Shown here piece after piece: positions 1-9,664 of a stretch of 46,397 nucleotides of DNA. The notes under the pieces were generated by a model. The model saw only the letters and a list, made by a program, of their open reading frames with translations, made no database searches and was not told the DNA's origin. Position 1 is the stretch's first letter; every line of letters begins with the position of its first letter. The translations under genes were made by a program, and so were the position numbers. Source of the stretch: a candidate division WOR-1 bacterium RIFOXYB2_FULL_36_35 (GTDB lineage Bacteria > Margulisbacteria > WOR-1 > XYC2-FULL-46-14 > XYC2-FULL-37-10); contig MEUA01000028.1 of the NCBI GenBank assembly GCA_001771505.1, positions 1-46,397 of the forward strand, given 5' to 3'.

Positions 1-1000
1 AACCGACAGGAAATGGAGATGGCACATACTATATTTCGTTTGGGTTGGCAAGATCGGTAAATAGTGTATATGCGACAGCAGGACTAAAGGATGTGGCGAT
101 AATAAATAATGTATCGAAGACTTCGGCAACAGTGCCATTTACAATAAAGCCTGAAATAACAAGCAGCATATCGCCAACAAATGGTTATGCAGGCAGTAAA
201 ATAAAAATATATGGAACAGGATTTGGCGCGACTAATGATACCGTAACGGTAATATTGAATGATGGGACGACAAGCGTAAGTACAACAGGGGTTGTAACAA
301 GAGTTAACGATGAGCCAGCATATGATGGATATGATCAGGTAGGAGCTACAGTTCCTGCAAGTTTATTAGCAGGCGTATATAAGGTTATAGTAGAAACCAA
401 TGAAGCTCAAAGCAATGATGATGAGACCTTTACTGTAGACGCAGCTCCCGGGGCACAAACACCGTCAGTGACAAAGATTGAAGTAAGAAAAGATGAGAAT
501 TCAGCTTATGTGACTACAAGTGAAGGATATCTAGGATATACGGTAAAGATGAGCGGAACAGGGTTTGAAGGGAACTATAATAATCAAGGCAAGGTAATGA
601 TAGATGGCGTAGAGATGCCGATATATAGTTGGAATGAACCGACAGGAAATGGAGATGGCACATACTATATTTCGTTTGGGTTGGCAAGATCGGTAAATAG
701 TGTATATGCGACAGCAGGACTAAAGGCTGTGGCGATAATAAATAATGTATCGAAGACTTCGGCAACAGTGCCATTTACGATAAAGCCTGAAATAACAAGC
801 AGCATATCGCCAACAAATGGTTATGCAGGCAGTAAAATAAAAATATATGGAACAGGATTTGGCGCGACTAATGATACCGTAACGGTAATATTGAATGATG
901 GGACGACAAGCGTAAGTACAACAGGGGTTGCAACAAGAGTTAACGATGAGCCAGCAATATTATATGATGGATATGATCAGGTAGAGACTACGGTTCCTGC
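1..1000 (+). repeat. Near-identical in-gene direct repeat (copies 1-358 and 637-1000, period 636 bp)
   Basis: Bases 1-358 recur at 637-1000 with only a handful of substitutions (for example A/C at 91 versus 727) and one 6-bp in-frame insertion in the second copy. The 636-bp period equals 212 codons, about two IPT domains. Copy one is cut by the window edge, so the array may extend upstream. Such high nucleotide identity points to recent duplication or gene conversion, or possibly an assembly-collapsed longer array. Confidence 0.92.
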
Positions 1001-3539
1001 TGGATTGACAGTAGGTACTTATGAAGTTGTTGTTGTCGCGGGATTAGTAGAGAGCAATAATGATTATAAATTTACTGTAAAAGAGATACCTCAAACCCCA
1101 ACTCCAGTTATTACCGGGCTTGAAGTTGATACTGACACTTCTCAAAATAATGCATGGCAGGCAACTACTGATGCTGTGATATACGATCATATAAGAATTG
1201 TTGGAACAGGATTCGGAAATACAATTTCTAAAGGAGAATTTTCTACAGATACAAATAATGTGACTATTGCGGGATTGAGAATTCGTGATGGTGGAGCAAA
1301 TGATTATGATGGATTGCAAGTCTATAGCTGGCTCGATAATTATATAGAAATCGGTATCCCAAGGAGAATCGGCGATGGCGCAAACTCTGATAATTTTATA
1401 AAAGCCGGACCAAATGAAATTAAAATTACCGCAAATGGAAAAGTTTCAAATGTCATAACTTTAAACATAAAACCTTATGTTTATGCTTTGGCGCCTGGAA
1501 ATGGCATAGCCGGTGATGAAGTTAAAATTAAAGGGACAGCTTTAGTTCCAGATGCTTTAGGTCAACGTTATATAAATTTTGGAAGTTATACCGCTGTTGA
1601 GAAAAGTTTTGATCAGCAGGCAGGAATGGATCCTGATGGAACAAGCAATGACGACTTTACAGATGGGAATGATGTTGTAACTGTAACAGTTCCAAGCGGT
1701 TTGGTCATTGCCGGAGATTATAGTGTCTCTGCTGTTGTTTCCAGTTTGACAAGTAATATCAAGACATTTACTATAAAATCTTTGGGCGCGCCAAAGATAA
1801 TTCAAGTTACACCTGATGTCCTTTTAAATACTGAAAACATTACAGTTATTATCGATGGGGAGAATTTTATTGATGGGGCTTCTGTCTTTCTTGTAAAAGA
1901 TCAGCAGCCTTCTATTACAAGCGACAATGTGATAGTTGAATCTTCTTCAAGAATAAGAGCATATTTGCCAATAAAAGATAAAGGTGCGGTTATAGGCAAG
2001 TGGAACCTTGTTGTTACAAATCCTGATACTCAAACAGCATCAAAAGTTATATCAATTCTTGACGGCAATGATCCAAACAATGAAACCGCACAGGTTATTG
2101 ACGATTTTGAAGGGATGGCGGTCAAGCCGGAAAATTATACAGCGTTTACATCCGGAGGAGATATTAACTTTGCTCTCTCTTCAGTAGAAAAACATGAAGG
2201 GGAACAGTCAATAGCTGTTACTTACGGATCGTCACCTACTGATAAGTATAGGGGATATAACGGGTATCTATCTGAACCTAGAGATATTTCAGATTTTACC
2301 TCTGTTGCGTTATGGGTAAAAGGTGATGGGAGTTCAGGTCTTGTCAGTCTTCAGCTTACAGACAAAAATAGTAATAATTTTGCCGCGGTAGATTCTAAAG
2401 GGGACCCCAAATACACAATACCTTTAACGACTACAATATGGACCAAGTATGTAATTCCATTAAGCGCTTTTGTTCAGATTAAAGATGGGTTCCCTTCCGG
2501 CGGACAGGCTATGGATAAGAGTTCGATAGCAAATTATCAGATTGTATTTAAGGGGTCAGGAGGAACAACAGGGACTGTTTATGTTGACTTTGTTGTTGCG
2601 GAAGGATATATTCCTCCTCCAGCCCTTGGGGATATAACGACTTCTATTGCGCGCTCAGGATCAGATATAAGTATCACTTGGAAGCATAATGATAAATATG
2701 CCGGAACTTCTGATATTTATACAAGCAACACCTTTTCAACAAATGCTAATGATTGGACCATCTGGAAAAAGAGCGTTGCAAGCCCACAGACTGATCTCTC
2801 TCAGGTCGGTTTGGGAACAGAAAAATATTATAAAGTGGTTAAAACTGATGCCGGCATATCAAGTGACATGTTAAAAGACGATGTTGTCGGTAAATTTGAT
2901 ATAAAAGCTTTAAAAAACTTGAAATATAATTTAGTCTCTCTTCCTTTAATTCAGTCTGAGTCTAATATTAACAGTGTTATCGGAAATCAGATGACAGGAG
3001 CCCCTTTTGAATTTGGCGCTGATTCTATTTATTATCCCGTTGGAGATGTTTTTGAAATTGCATGGTTAAAAGATGATGGTAAATGGTACAAATCGGGGAC
3101 TACCGATACCTTAGCTCAAATTTCAATTGATGAGAAAAAAGGATTTTATATGGTTGTTAATGATACTACGGGGAATCCGGATAAAAATGTGACAATAGTA
3201 GGAAATGTCAGTTTTTCAAAAGCTGTTCAAACTGTAAGCCAGGGCTATAATTTGGTCGGTTCTCCATATCCTGTTACGGTTGGTTTATCGTCATCAGGCT
3301 TATTTGAAAGCGGACTTAAACCCGGAGATTTTGAATTTGCAGCTTCATCTATTTATTATCCAAATGCACAAGGCGGCTTTGATGTCGCATGGCTCAAGAG
3401 TGACGGGACCTGGCGTGATACTGGGACTGACAACATAACAAGTATAAAATTAAAACCGGGAGTCGGTTATTATTTATATGATACAGATGTGTCCAATTCA
3501 AATCTTAATTTTGAATGGACATATCCGTTGCCATATTGA
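1..3539 (+). CDS. IPT/TIG-repeat surface protein with carbohydrate-binding-like domain (5' end outside window)
   Basis: The reading frame is open to the left edge (frame of base 3) and the first bases encode part of a repeat seen again at 637, so the true start lies upstream. The visible part (~1,180 residues) holds several Ig-like IPT/TIG domains, recognisable by repeated 'ISPTNGYAGSKIKIYGTGFG' segments (about 160-430 and 795-1065, with diverged ones to about 2070). A galactose-binding/CBM11-like domain starting DDFEG follows (about 2098-2610). Two copies of a C-terminal module, each with Y-N-L-V then IYYP then AWLK-DG-W, lie at about 2929-3220 and 3235-3500. I infer an extracellular adhesin or glycan-binding role. 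It lies 17 bp upstream of the next surface gene, which has the same DDFEG domain, so the two probably share an operon. No sorting motif is obvious at the C-terminus. Confidence 0.85.
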   Translation, partial: PTGNGDGTYYISFGLARSVNSVYATAGLKDVAIINNVSKTSATVPFTIKPEITSSISPTNGYAGSKIKIYGTGFGATNDTVTVILNDGTTSVSTTGVVTRVNDEPAYDGYDQVGATVPASLLAGVYKVIVETNEAQSNDDETFTVDAAPGAQTPSVTKIEVRKDENSAYVTTSEGYLGYTVKMSGTGFEGNYNNQGKVMIDGVEMPIYSWNEPTGNGDGTYYISFGLARSVNSVYATAGLKAVAIINNVSKTSATVPFTIKPEITSSISPTNGYAGSKIKIYGTGFGATNDTVTVILNDGTTSVSTTGVATRVNDEPAILYDGYDQVETTVPAGLTVGTYEVVVVAGLVESNNDYKFTVKEIPQTPTPVITGLEVDTDTSQNNAWQATTDAVIYDHIRIVGTGFGNTISKGEFSTDTNNVTIAGLRIRDGGANDYDGLQVYSWLDNYIEIGIPRRIGDGANSDNFIKAGPNEIKITANGKVSNVITLNIKPYVYALAPGNGIAGDEVKIKGTALVPDALGQRYINFGSYTAVEKSFDQQAGMDPDGTSNDDFTDGNDVVTVTVPSGLVIAGDYSVSAVVSSLTSNIKTFTIKSLGAPKIIQVTPDVLLNTENITVIIDGENFIDGASVFLVKDQQPSITSDNVIVESSSRIRAYLPIKDKGAVIGKWNLVVTNPDTQTASKVISILDGNDPNNETAQVIDDFEGMAVKPENYTAFTSGGDINFALSSVEKHEGEQSIAVTYGSSPTDKYRGYNGYLSEPRDISDFTSVALWVKGDGSSGLVSLQLTDKNSNNFAAVDSKGDPKYTIPLTTTIWTKYVIPLSAFVQIKDGFPSGGQAMDKSSIANYQIVFKGSGGTTGTVYVDFVVAEGYIPPPALGDITTSIARSGSDISITWKHNDKYAGTSDIYTSNTFSTNANDWTIWKKSVASPQTDLSQVGLGTEKYYKVVKTDAGISSDMLKDDVVGKFDIKALKNLKYNLVSLPLIQSESNINSVIGNQMTGAPFEFGADSIYYPVGDVFEIAWLKDDGKWYKSGTTDTLAQISIDEKKGFYMVVNDTTGNPDKNVTIVGNVSFSKAVQTVSQGYNLVGSPYPVTVGLSSSGLFESGLKPGDFEFAASSIYYPNAQGGFDVAWLKSDGTWRDTGTDNITSIKLKPGVGYYLYDTDVSNSNLNFEWTYPLPY

Positions 3540-3556
3540 AAGTAGGAGGAGAATAA

Positions 3557-6500
3557 ATGTTAAAAGAGTTATTTAAAAAAATTAATAAAACCGGGAGTAT
3601 AATTTTGTTTTTACTTCTTTTAATGATGGCTCTTTCTACACAAGCTTTGGCTACAGGTGTAAACATTCGTATGCTGGAACAGGTAAACGTTCCAAATGCC
3701 GGGGGGACAATTTCTGATGATCAGGGGATTCCTCTTCCTGTCGGTTCTGTTGTTCAGATAATACAGGTTGTCGGTTCAGTAGATCAGGCTGATATGAGCA
3801 AAGCTCATTTTGTAGGTGGGGATGATATCTGGATAGCTGATGTAACGGTGGGCTTGGGGACAGGAGCTCCCGGATCGCTATATATTCAAAACGGTTCTAT
3901 TAGTGAAAAGACTATATATTTAAGAGGATGGAATGCTACAAGTTTAGCTTCTGCCACTAAGTATGGAAATTCTGCAACAAAATCTGTCACGGGCCTTTCT
4001 CCTATTACATGGGATGTTCCAAGTTTCGCGACGGCAACTTCTATAACACCTTCTGAGACTTTAACATTTAATCCGTCAAGTCTTTATGCTGGAGATGAAG
4101 CTTCCGTCGTGGCGACAAATTCGGCGGGGACATTTACTTCGGCAACTACTTTTAATTTTGGTTCAGGGATTGCGGTAAGTAAGGGATCAAACACCACAAC
4201 TACTTATAATCTCTCTCTTGCGGTTCAGGCGTCGGCCGCTTCCGGAAGCAGGTCTATTTCTGCTTCAACTGGAGGGGCGGGAAACTTTACGATAAATTCT
4301 CCTTCTATTTCCTCCGTCTCTCCTCAACAAGGGACGCAGGGGACAGCAACAATAGCTACAATTACTGGCGTTGGGACTCATTTTAAAAATGGCAGTACGA
4401 CTGTTGTCTTTAACGGAGGAGGAATAACAGTTAATAGTGCAACTGTTAAATCTGCAACTCAAGTTGAAGTTTCAATAACTATCGATCCTGCGGCTTCTGC
4501 TACAACAAGGACTGTAACGGTTACAACTCCGATTGTAAATCTTGGGACAGAAAGCGTAACTTCTTCGACGGCTGGTTTTCAGGTTGTCTCTTCTTCAAGC
4601 AATGCTATCATCGATGACTTTGAAGGGATTTATGTCCCTGCGGATGGTTATTATTCTTATGAGGCGGCAGGCGATTCTTTACCTACTATGGAGTTGTCTA
4701 CCAAAACGTACCATGAAACGGCTACCTCTATGCATTTTGCTTATAAAGCGGCCTCTGATTCAAAAAATGCTTGGAGAGGGTTTGGCGGAATATTGACGAA
4801 TCTAAAAGATATAACTTCATACGACACTATTTCTTTCTGGATGAAAGGGGATGGCTCAACAAATACAGTAAAGATTCAATTAAAAGATGATGACGGAACA
4901 AATTGGGCGGCAACAGATGCAGCTGCTGTTTCAACGGCAGATACAGACTGGAAAGAGTATAAAGTTCCGATCTCATCAATAACAAAATCATTGAATCCTG
5001 GGGCTGACGGCTCACTTGAGAAAACAAAAATAGCCGAATACCAGTTTACATTTGTGGGGAAAAACGGATCATTAAATGACGGCGTTTATATAGATTATGT
5101 AACCCTTGAGAATGCGGCAGAGACTCCTGCTTTATCTGTGAACAAGACCACTCTTAACTTTACGGCTCAATATGGAGGAGTAAATCCCAATTCTCAAACA
5201 GTCTCTGTCTCTAATACAGGAGGAGGAACCCTCAGTTGGAGTACATCAGACCCGGGGAATTGGCTTTCTATCTCTCCGCTTAGCGGAACACTTGGAGCAG
5301 GAAATGGAGAGACACTTACATTTTCTGTCGATGTTACAGGTGTTGCGACAGGAGATTATTCATACTCTGCAATAATTAATTCGATTGATGGGGGATCATC
5401 AACTATCGTTGTAAATCTTAATGTTACAGAGCCTCATGCCCTTGCCCCAAAACTTTTATCCGCTGATCCCGCCTCCGCGACACAGGGGACAACTGTTTCT
5501 CTTATGACGATTGAAGCCCAAGATACTCAGTTTAGCGGAACACTAAGTGTTGATTTCGGCGAAGGGATTACACATGGCAATGTCACAGTTATTGATGATA
5601 CGACCTTGACGGTTGCGGATGTTGTACTTGCAGGCAGCGCCTCTGCCGGTTTGAAGCTTATAAAAGTTACTCAAGGTAGTTCAGTAATTACAGGTGAAAT
5701 ATTTACGGTTATAGAGACAACTTCATCGTTTGTTATTGACGATTTTGAAGGAGATCTTGTGGATCCTGCTAACGGTTATTACAGAGAGGCGGCTCTTAAA
5801 GATTATAAACCTACAAGTGAACGTACTTCTAAAGAGGCTTATGAAAAAGATTATTCTTTTAGCGTTGTCTATGGAAGCATAAGCGATCCTGCAAATGCCT
5901 GGAGGCTTGTAGGGGCTGTTTTAAATGATTTAAAGGATATATCAAGTTACAATGCTATATCTCTCAGAATTAAAGGGGATGGACAGCCTCATCAGTTTAA
6001 GTTCCAGTTAAAAGACAGAGACAGCGCTACAAGTGATGAGGGGGATAATTTTGCAAGTAATCCTATCGACATTAACCCTACAACAAACTGGCAGGAATAT
6101 ACTATACCTATAGCTAATATCGGCAGCCGTGTTAACGAAGGGAGTACCGATAACAGTAACGGGACTTTAGATAAGCAATTGATAAAAGAATACCAGTTGG
6201 TTTTTCAGGGAGAGAGCGGGACCAGTGGATTGCTTCTTGATTATGTGATTTTAAAAAATACATCTCAAATTGAAGATCCTGTTATTACTTCAATAGATCC
6301 TAATCATGGAATTTATGGCAGAGAGACAACCTTTACTCTTACGGGTTCAGGCCTTGGCAATGGCGGAGAGATTAAAATAGAGGGACAGGGGATAACCTCT
6401 ATATACAAATCTTCCGCGGATCAAGAGAGCAGAGTTTCTGCTTGGAGTATAAACAGCATAGCTTTTACAGTCCCCAGAATGGAAGTTGGAACTAAGACAA

Positions 6501-6868
6501 TAAGTGTTAAACGTACAGATGGAAAAGAGAGTAACACTATAACATTTAACGTTGTAGCTTCTGATGTGACCGGAGTTTCTGGTTCGTATAACTATCCCAA
6601 CCCGTTTAATCCTTTGGCAGGGGAGATTACGAAGATAGTCTTTGATCCGCAAGGGGCAACATCTGCTACAGCATACATTATGGATATGACTACAAGAATT
6701 GTAGGGAAACTTAGCTGGACAGATGATGGCTCGGGTCCTTCCGAAATTGAATGGAATGGCGTAAGCGCATTTTCAGAAAAATTGGGAGATGGGGTCTATT
6801 TGTATCGTGTAATTGATTCAAATAATAAATTGCTTGGTAAAGGGAAAATACTAATTATCAATAAATAA
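3557..6868 (+). CDS. Secreted multidomain protein: IPT/TIG, two DDFEG carbohydrate-binding-like domains, BACON-like and FlgD-like Ig domain
   Basis: 1,103 residues. A Sec signal peptide spans about residues 1-33 (basic start, leucine-rich core, A-L-A-T). A strong AGGAGG Shine-Dalgarno sits 8-12 bases before the ATG. IPT-like segments come first, then a CBM-like domain beginning IIDDFEG near residue 351. A BACON-like beta domain follows (about 525-625, 'TLNF' to 'GDYSYSAIINS'), then a second DDFEG domain near residue 726 and another IPT domain near 910. The last ~100 residues form a FlgD-type/T9SS-type Ig domain with the signature YPNPFNP. The end domain resembles those used for outer-surface sorting in Bacteroidetes-like diderms, but no sorting machinery is visible here. 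Likely cell-surface glycan binding; domain names rest on motif memory. Confidence 0.88.
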   Translation: MLKELFKKINKTGSIILFLLLLMMALSTQALATGVNIRMLEQVNVPNAGGTISDDQGIPLPVGSVVQIIQVVGSVDQADMSKAHFVGGDDIWIADVTVGLGTGAPGSLYIQNGSISEKTIYLRGWNATSLASATKYGNSATKSVTGLSPITWDVPSFATATSITPSETLTFNPSSLYAGDEASVVATNSAGTFTSATTFNFGSGIAVSKGSNTTTTYNLSLAVQASAASGSRSISASTGGAGNFTINSPSISSVSPQQGTQGTATIATITGVGTHFKNGSTTVVFNGGGITVNSATVKSATQVEVSITIDPAASATTRTVTVTTPIVNLGTESVTSSTAGFQVVSSSSNAIIDDFEGIYVPADGYYSYEAAGDSLPTMELSTKTYHETATSMHFAYKAASDSKNAWRGFGGILTNLKDITSYDTISFWMKGDGSTNTVKIQLKDDDGTNWAATDAAAVSTADTDWKEYKVPISSITKSLNPGADGSLEKTKIAEYQFTFVGKNGSLNDGVYIDYVTLENAAETPALSVNKTTLNFTAQYGGVNPNSQTVSVSNTGGGTLSWSTSDPGNWLSISPLSGTLGAGNGETLTFSVDVTGVATGDYSYSAIINSIDGGSSTIVVNLNVTEPHALAPKLLSADPASATQGTTVSLMTIEAQDTQFSGTLSVDFGEGITHGNVTVIDDTTLTVADVVLAGSASAGLKLIKVTQGSSVITGEIFTVIETTSSFVIDDFEGDLVDPANGYYREAALKDYKPTSERTSKEAYEKDYSFSVVYGSISDPANAWRLVGAVLNDLKDISSYNAISLRIKGDGQPHQFKFQLKDRDSATSDEGDNFASNPIDINPTTNWQEYTIPIANIGSRVNEGSTDNSNGTLDKQLIKEYQLVFQGESGTSGLLLDYVILKNTSQIEDPVITSIDPNHGIYGRETTFTLTGSGLGNGGEIKIEGQGITSIYKSSADQESRVSAWSINSIAFTVPRMEVGTKTISVKRTDGKESNTITFNVVASDVTGVSGSYNYPNPFNPLAGEITKIVFDPQGATSATAYIMDMTTRIVGKLSWTDDGSGPSEIEWNGVSAFSEKLGDGVYLYRVIDSNNKLLGKGKILIINK

Positions 6869-6927
6869 TGGAGAAAAGCAAGAAATTTATGTCCAGAATT
6901 TTCGATAATAAGTTAGGAGATGAAAAG

Positions 6928-8763
6928 ATGAGAAAGATCAAATTTTCAATTGCATGGATGGTAGTTTTTCTGTTGTGTTTGATCTCTTTGCCTGTTTTTG
7001 CGGCTCAGGACATGATAGTCGCAGATCCAATGTATATAGGTGTGGGGGCGAGACCCCTCGGAATGGGTAAAGCATATGTTGCAGTCGCAGAAGATGGCGA
7101 TACGGTTTTTGTAAATCCCGCAGGTCTTGGAAAAGTTCTTACGCCAAAATTGACTAGCATGTATACAAGCCTTTTGGGTGATGTAAATTATGTAGTTTTG
7201 GGAGGAGCTTACCCTCAGACCAAAAATAGCGCCATCGGAGTTGGGGCGATTATTGCTTCCTCTCCGGATATAATATTGTCAGATTCGAACGGAACAAAGC
7301 TTGGTTCAGGCACATGGGGATCCAGTCTCTTTTTCTTGTCTTATGGGATTGATCTTATAAATTCAAATATCCAGTTGGGAGGAAGCTTGAAATATTTTTC
7401 ACAGGGAGGGACTGGAGACTCATCAATTGAGAATGCAAATTCAACAGGAATAGGGTTTGATATTGGAGCTCTTTATGCTGTATCAGATAAACTCTCTTTG
7501 GGTGTTTCAGCTCAAAATCCTTTAGGGACGAAGCTGACTTCAGGAAATGGAATTGAAAATACGGTTCCATATTTAATTAAAGTCGGCGGCGCTTATAAAA
7601 CGAGCATGTATGATGATAGAAAACTTACTTTGGCTTGCGATGTTGACATAGTTGACAACAGGCCATTAACTTTGCATGTTGGAGCGGAATTGGGTCTTAC
7701 TCAAAATATTACAATAAGGGCGGGGTTGGACCAGAATCCGATTCCTAATTCCGAGATCCAAAATAACCCTACCCTTGGGATGGGATTATCTGTTAGTGGA
7801 ATGGAATTTAACTATGCTTATCATCCGTATGGTAATATAGCGGAAGATTCTACACACTATTTTTCTCTATCTTATGTTGGAGATAAATACATAGAAGAAG
7901 AGACCTTTGGAATTGTTATTTATGAGCCGAAAGATAAATCTATAATTTATGATGATAAAGTTGCGGTGTCAGGAAGCGCCGAAGGGTTTAAAACTGTTTC
8001 TGTCAACGGGATAACTGTTTCTGTAAACAATGATGGCACTTTTAATGCTAATGTTCCAATTGGAAATGTAGGCAAAAAATTAATTGAGGTTACGGCTGCC
8101 AAGGATGACGGGGAAAAATTATCTGAATCAATAAGGGTCTTAAGATTGGTTGGGTTTAAAGATGTACCACAAAGTTATTGGGCAAAACGGCCTATTGAAG
8201 GATCAAGTACTGTTGGTCTTGTTGAAGGCTATCCTGACGGGACATTTAAACCCGAGAGGACTTTAAGCAGGGCGGAACTTGCGACTCTTCTTGTTCGTGC
8301 AAGCGGGACGGAAGTTACAGAGCGTCCTCGAAGCAAAGTTTTTAAAGATGTAGATCCGAGTCATTGGGCGGCTCCTTATATAAAAGAAGCGATAGCAATG
8401 GGTTTGGTTCAAGGCTACCCTGACGGGAACTTTAGGCCAAACAATAAAATTTCAAAGGCCGAAGCGATAACCGTTTTGGCACGCTATGACAGACTCCCCC
8501 TGGAAAAAGTTGAACAAAAGCCTTTCAGTGATGTTGCTGTTGATAATTGGGCCGCTAAATATGTTCAAGCTGCAAAGAATGCTGGTGTTTTATCTTATGT
8601 AAAGAAGGGTTCTTTGGGAGTTAAACAAGATGTTACTCGTGCTGAAGCTATAGAGATGATGAGCAAGACCTCTATGGCGGGGGCCCTTATAAAAGAGTTG
8701 TTTTCCTGGGAGAAAGGCTTTAGATTGAAAAAAGAAAAGCCTATGATAAAGGCGAGTTTGTAA
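6928..8763 (+). CDS. PorV/UPF0164-like outer-membrane barrel with C-terminal SLH domains
   Basis: 611 residues from the ATG at 6928. This start is preferred over an in-frame ATG at 6868 because TAGGAGA lies 7 bases upstream and the product opens with a clean signal peptide (MRKIKFS, hydrophobic core, VFAAQ). Residues ~24-325 look like a PorV/UPF0164-type beta-barrel ('GVGARPLGMGKAYVAVAEDG', 'VFVNPAGLG'). An Ig-like linker covers ~327-405. Three S-layer homology repeats start near 409, 472 and 532 (F-K-D-V...W...G-Y-P-D-G-x-F-x-P). SLH domains usually bind cell-wall polymers, so the protein may tether the outer membrane to the wall. It follows two surface genes and may help export or anchor them. 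The short stretch 6868-6927 is probably leader rather than coding. Confidence 0.88.
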   Translation: MRKIKFSIAWMVVFLLCLISLPVFAAQDMIVADPMYIGVGARPLGMGKAYVAVAEDGDTVFVNPAGLGKVLTPKLTSMYTSLLGDVNYVVLGGAYPQTKNSAIGVGAIIASSPDIILSDSNGTKLGSGTWGSSLFFLSYGIDLINSNIQLGGSLKYFSQGGTGDSSIENANSTGIGFDIGALYAVSDKLSLGVSAQNPLGTKLTSGNGIENTVPYLIKVGGAYKTSMYDDRKLTLACDVDIVDNRPLTLHVGAELGLTQNITIRAGLDQNPIPNSEIQNNPTLGMGLSVSGMEFNYAYHPYGNIAEDSTHYFSLSYVGDKYIEEETFGIVIYEPKDKSIIYDDKVAVSGSAEGFKTVSVNGITVSVNNDGTFNANVPIGNVGKKLIEVTAAKDDGEKLSESIRVLRLVGFKDVPQSYWAKRPIEGSSTVGLVEGYPDGTFKPERTLSRAELATLLVRASGTEVTERPRSKVFKDVDPSHWAAPYIKEAIAMGLVQGYPDGNFRPNNKISKAEAITVLARYDRLPLEKVEQKPFSDVAVDNWAAKYVQAAKNAGVLSYVKKGSLGVKQDVTRAEAIEMMSKTSMAGALIKELFSWEKGFRLKKEKPMIKASL

Positions 8764-8778
8764 GGAGATGTATAAAAA

Positions 8779-9648
8779 ATGCCAGACATTGATAACGTAG
8801 GCAATAGTTTCTCTTTTAAAATGCCTATAGGTCCTCATAATTATAATAATGGGAATACTGAATTTATTCCTCCTGACTTAAAAGAAGTTGGAGAAGAATA
8901 TTTAGGACAGGTTTGTGGAGAAAAAAATCCAACTCCAAAACAATCGGAGAGGGCTGCTCATATAATTTTGGGGCAATATAGTTATTTGCCGCCTGTTTGG
9001 ATTGATGGTGAATTGCGATATTATGATGAATTAGCGCGAGAAGTTTGTGATGCTCTTTATGAAGAAGAGGCTTTTTCCATGGTTTCTGTTGAGGTTGACC
9101 AGCGGGGAGTTGTTGAGGTTAACCTTACAGCCCTGGTCTCTACTGATGAGCGCAAAATTTTGGAAAAAATTTATCTAGGAGAAGGGGTTAGATTAATTGA
9201 TTCTGATGGAGACAGTTACGCAGTTCCCCCTGAGCAATTGCGACAAACCTTACTTGAAAATACGAAAATTAATTTAATTGGGGGGGAGCCAGGCATAGGG
9301 GTTGAGAAATATTTAAATGACAAAGGTGAACTCTGTTTAAAAATTTCAGCTCCGGCGGCAGATGTTCCTCTTAACGGACAAAGAAGCTATCAATTTAGTT
9401 TGGAAATTAAACCTGAAAAGGAGACTGTTTCTAGAGAACAAACTTCAGTAAGACAAATAACCGATACAACTGGAAACACAATTAGTGTTCCTGTTTTTAC
9501 TGAGAAAGTTGAAGTTATAAGCTTGTTTGAGGGAAGGCTCTCTTTTATGGGGGAGGTTAAGGTCAATTATAAGCCTTATGCCCGTAAAGCAGTACGAGAG
9601 AGTGCAGCTCCGTCGCTTGGAAGATCTTTGCAGATTGAAAGAAATTAA
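8779..9648 (+). CDS. Hypothetical protein, no signal peptide
   Basis: 289 residues, 15 bp after the SLH gene, with AAGGAGATG ahead of the ATG. I recognise no family. The N-terminal third is mixed with aromatic residues (YNNGNTEF, 'GQYSYLPPVWIDGELRYYDE'). The rest alternates predicted strands and acidic stretches. The C-terminus is basic. There is no Sec signal, although the upstream genes all encode exported proteins. The short gaps to 8763 and 9665 suggest co-transcription with both neighbours. Confidence 0.75.
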   Translation: MPDIDNVGNSFSFKMPIGPHNYNNGNTEFIPPDLKEVGEEYLGQVCGEKNPTPKQSERAAHIILGQYSYLPPVWIDGELRYYDELAREVCDALYEEEAFSMVSVEVDQRGVVEVNLTALVSTDERKILEKIYLGEGVRLIDSDGDSYAVPPEQLRQTLLENTKINLIGGEPGIGVEKYLNDKGELCLKISAPAADVPLNGQRSYQFSLEIKPEKETVSREQTSVRQITDTTGNTISVPVFTEKVEVISLFEGRLSFMGEVKVNYKPYARKAVRESAAPSLGRSLQIERN

Positions 9649-9664
9649 ACGTTAGGAGTATATA

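Noticed and set aside
45-47. TTG as the start of the first surface protein
   Set aside because: The frame is open to the window edge and bases 3-44 encode the same repeat peptide as at 639, so the gene starts upstream.
3088-3112. AATCGGGG in the first surface gene as another palindromic element
   Set aside because: No matching CCCCGATT arm lies within 25 bp upstream; the match is to one arm only.
6868-6927. Upstream ATG as the start of the barrel-SLH gene
   Set aside because: It lacks a ribosome binding site and would put 20 extra residues before a signal peptide; ATG 6928 has TAGGAGA at proper spacing.
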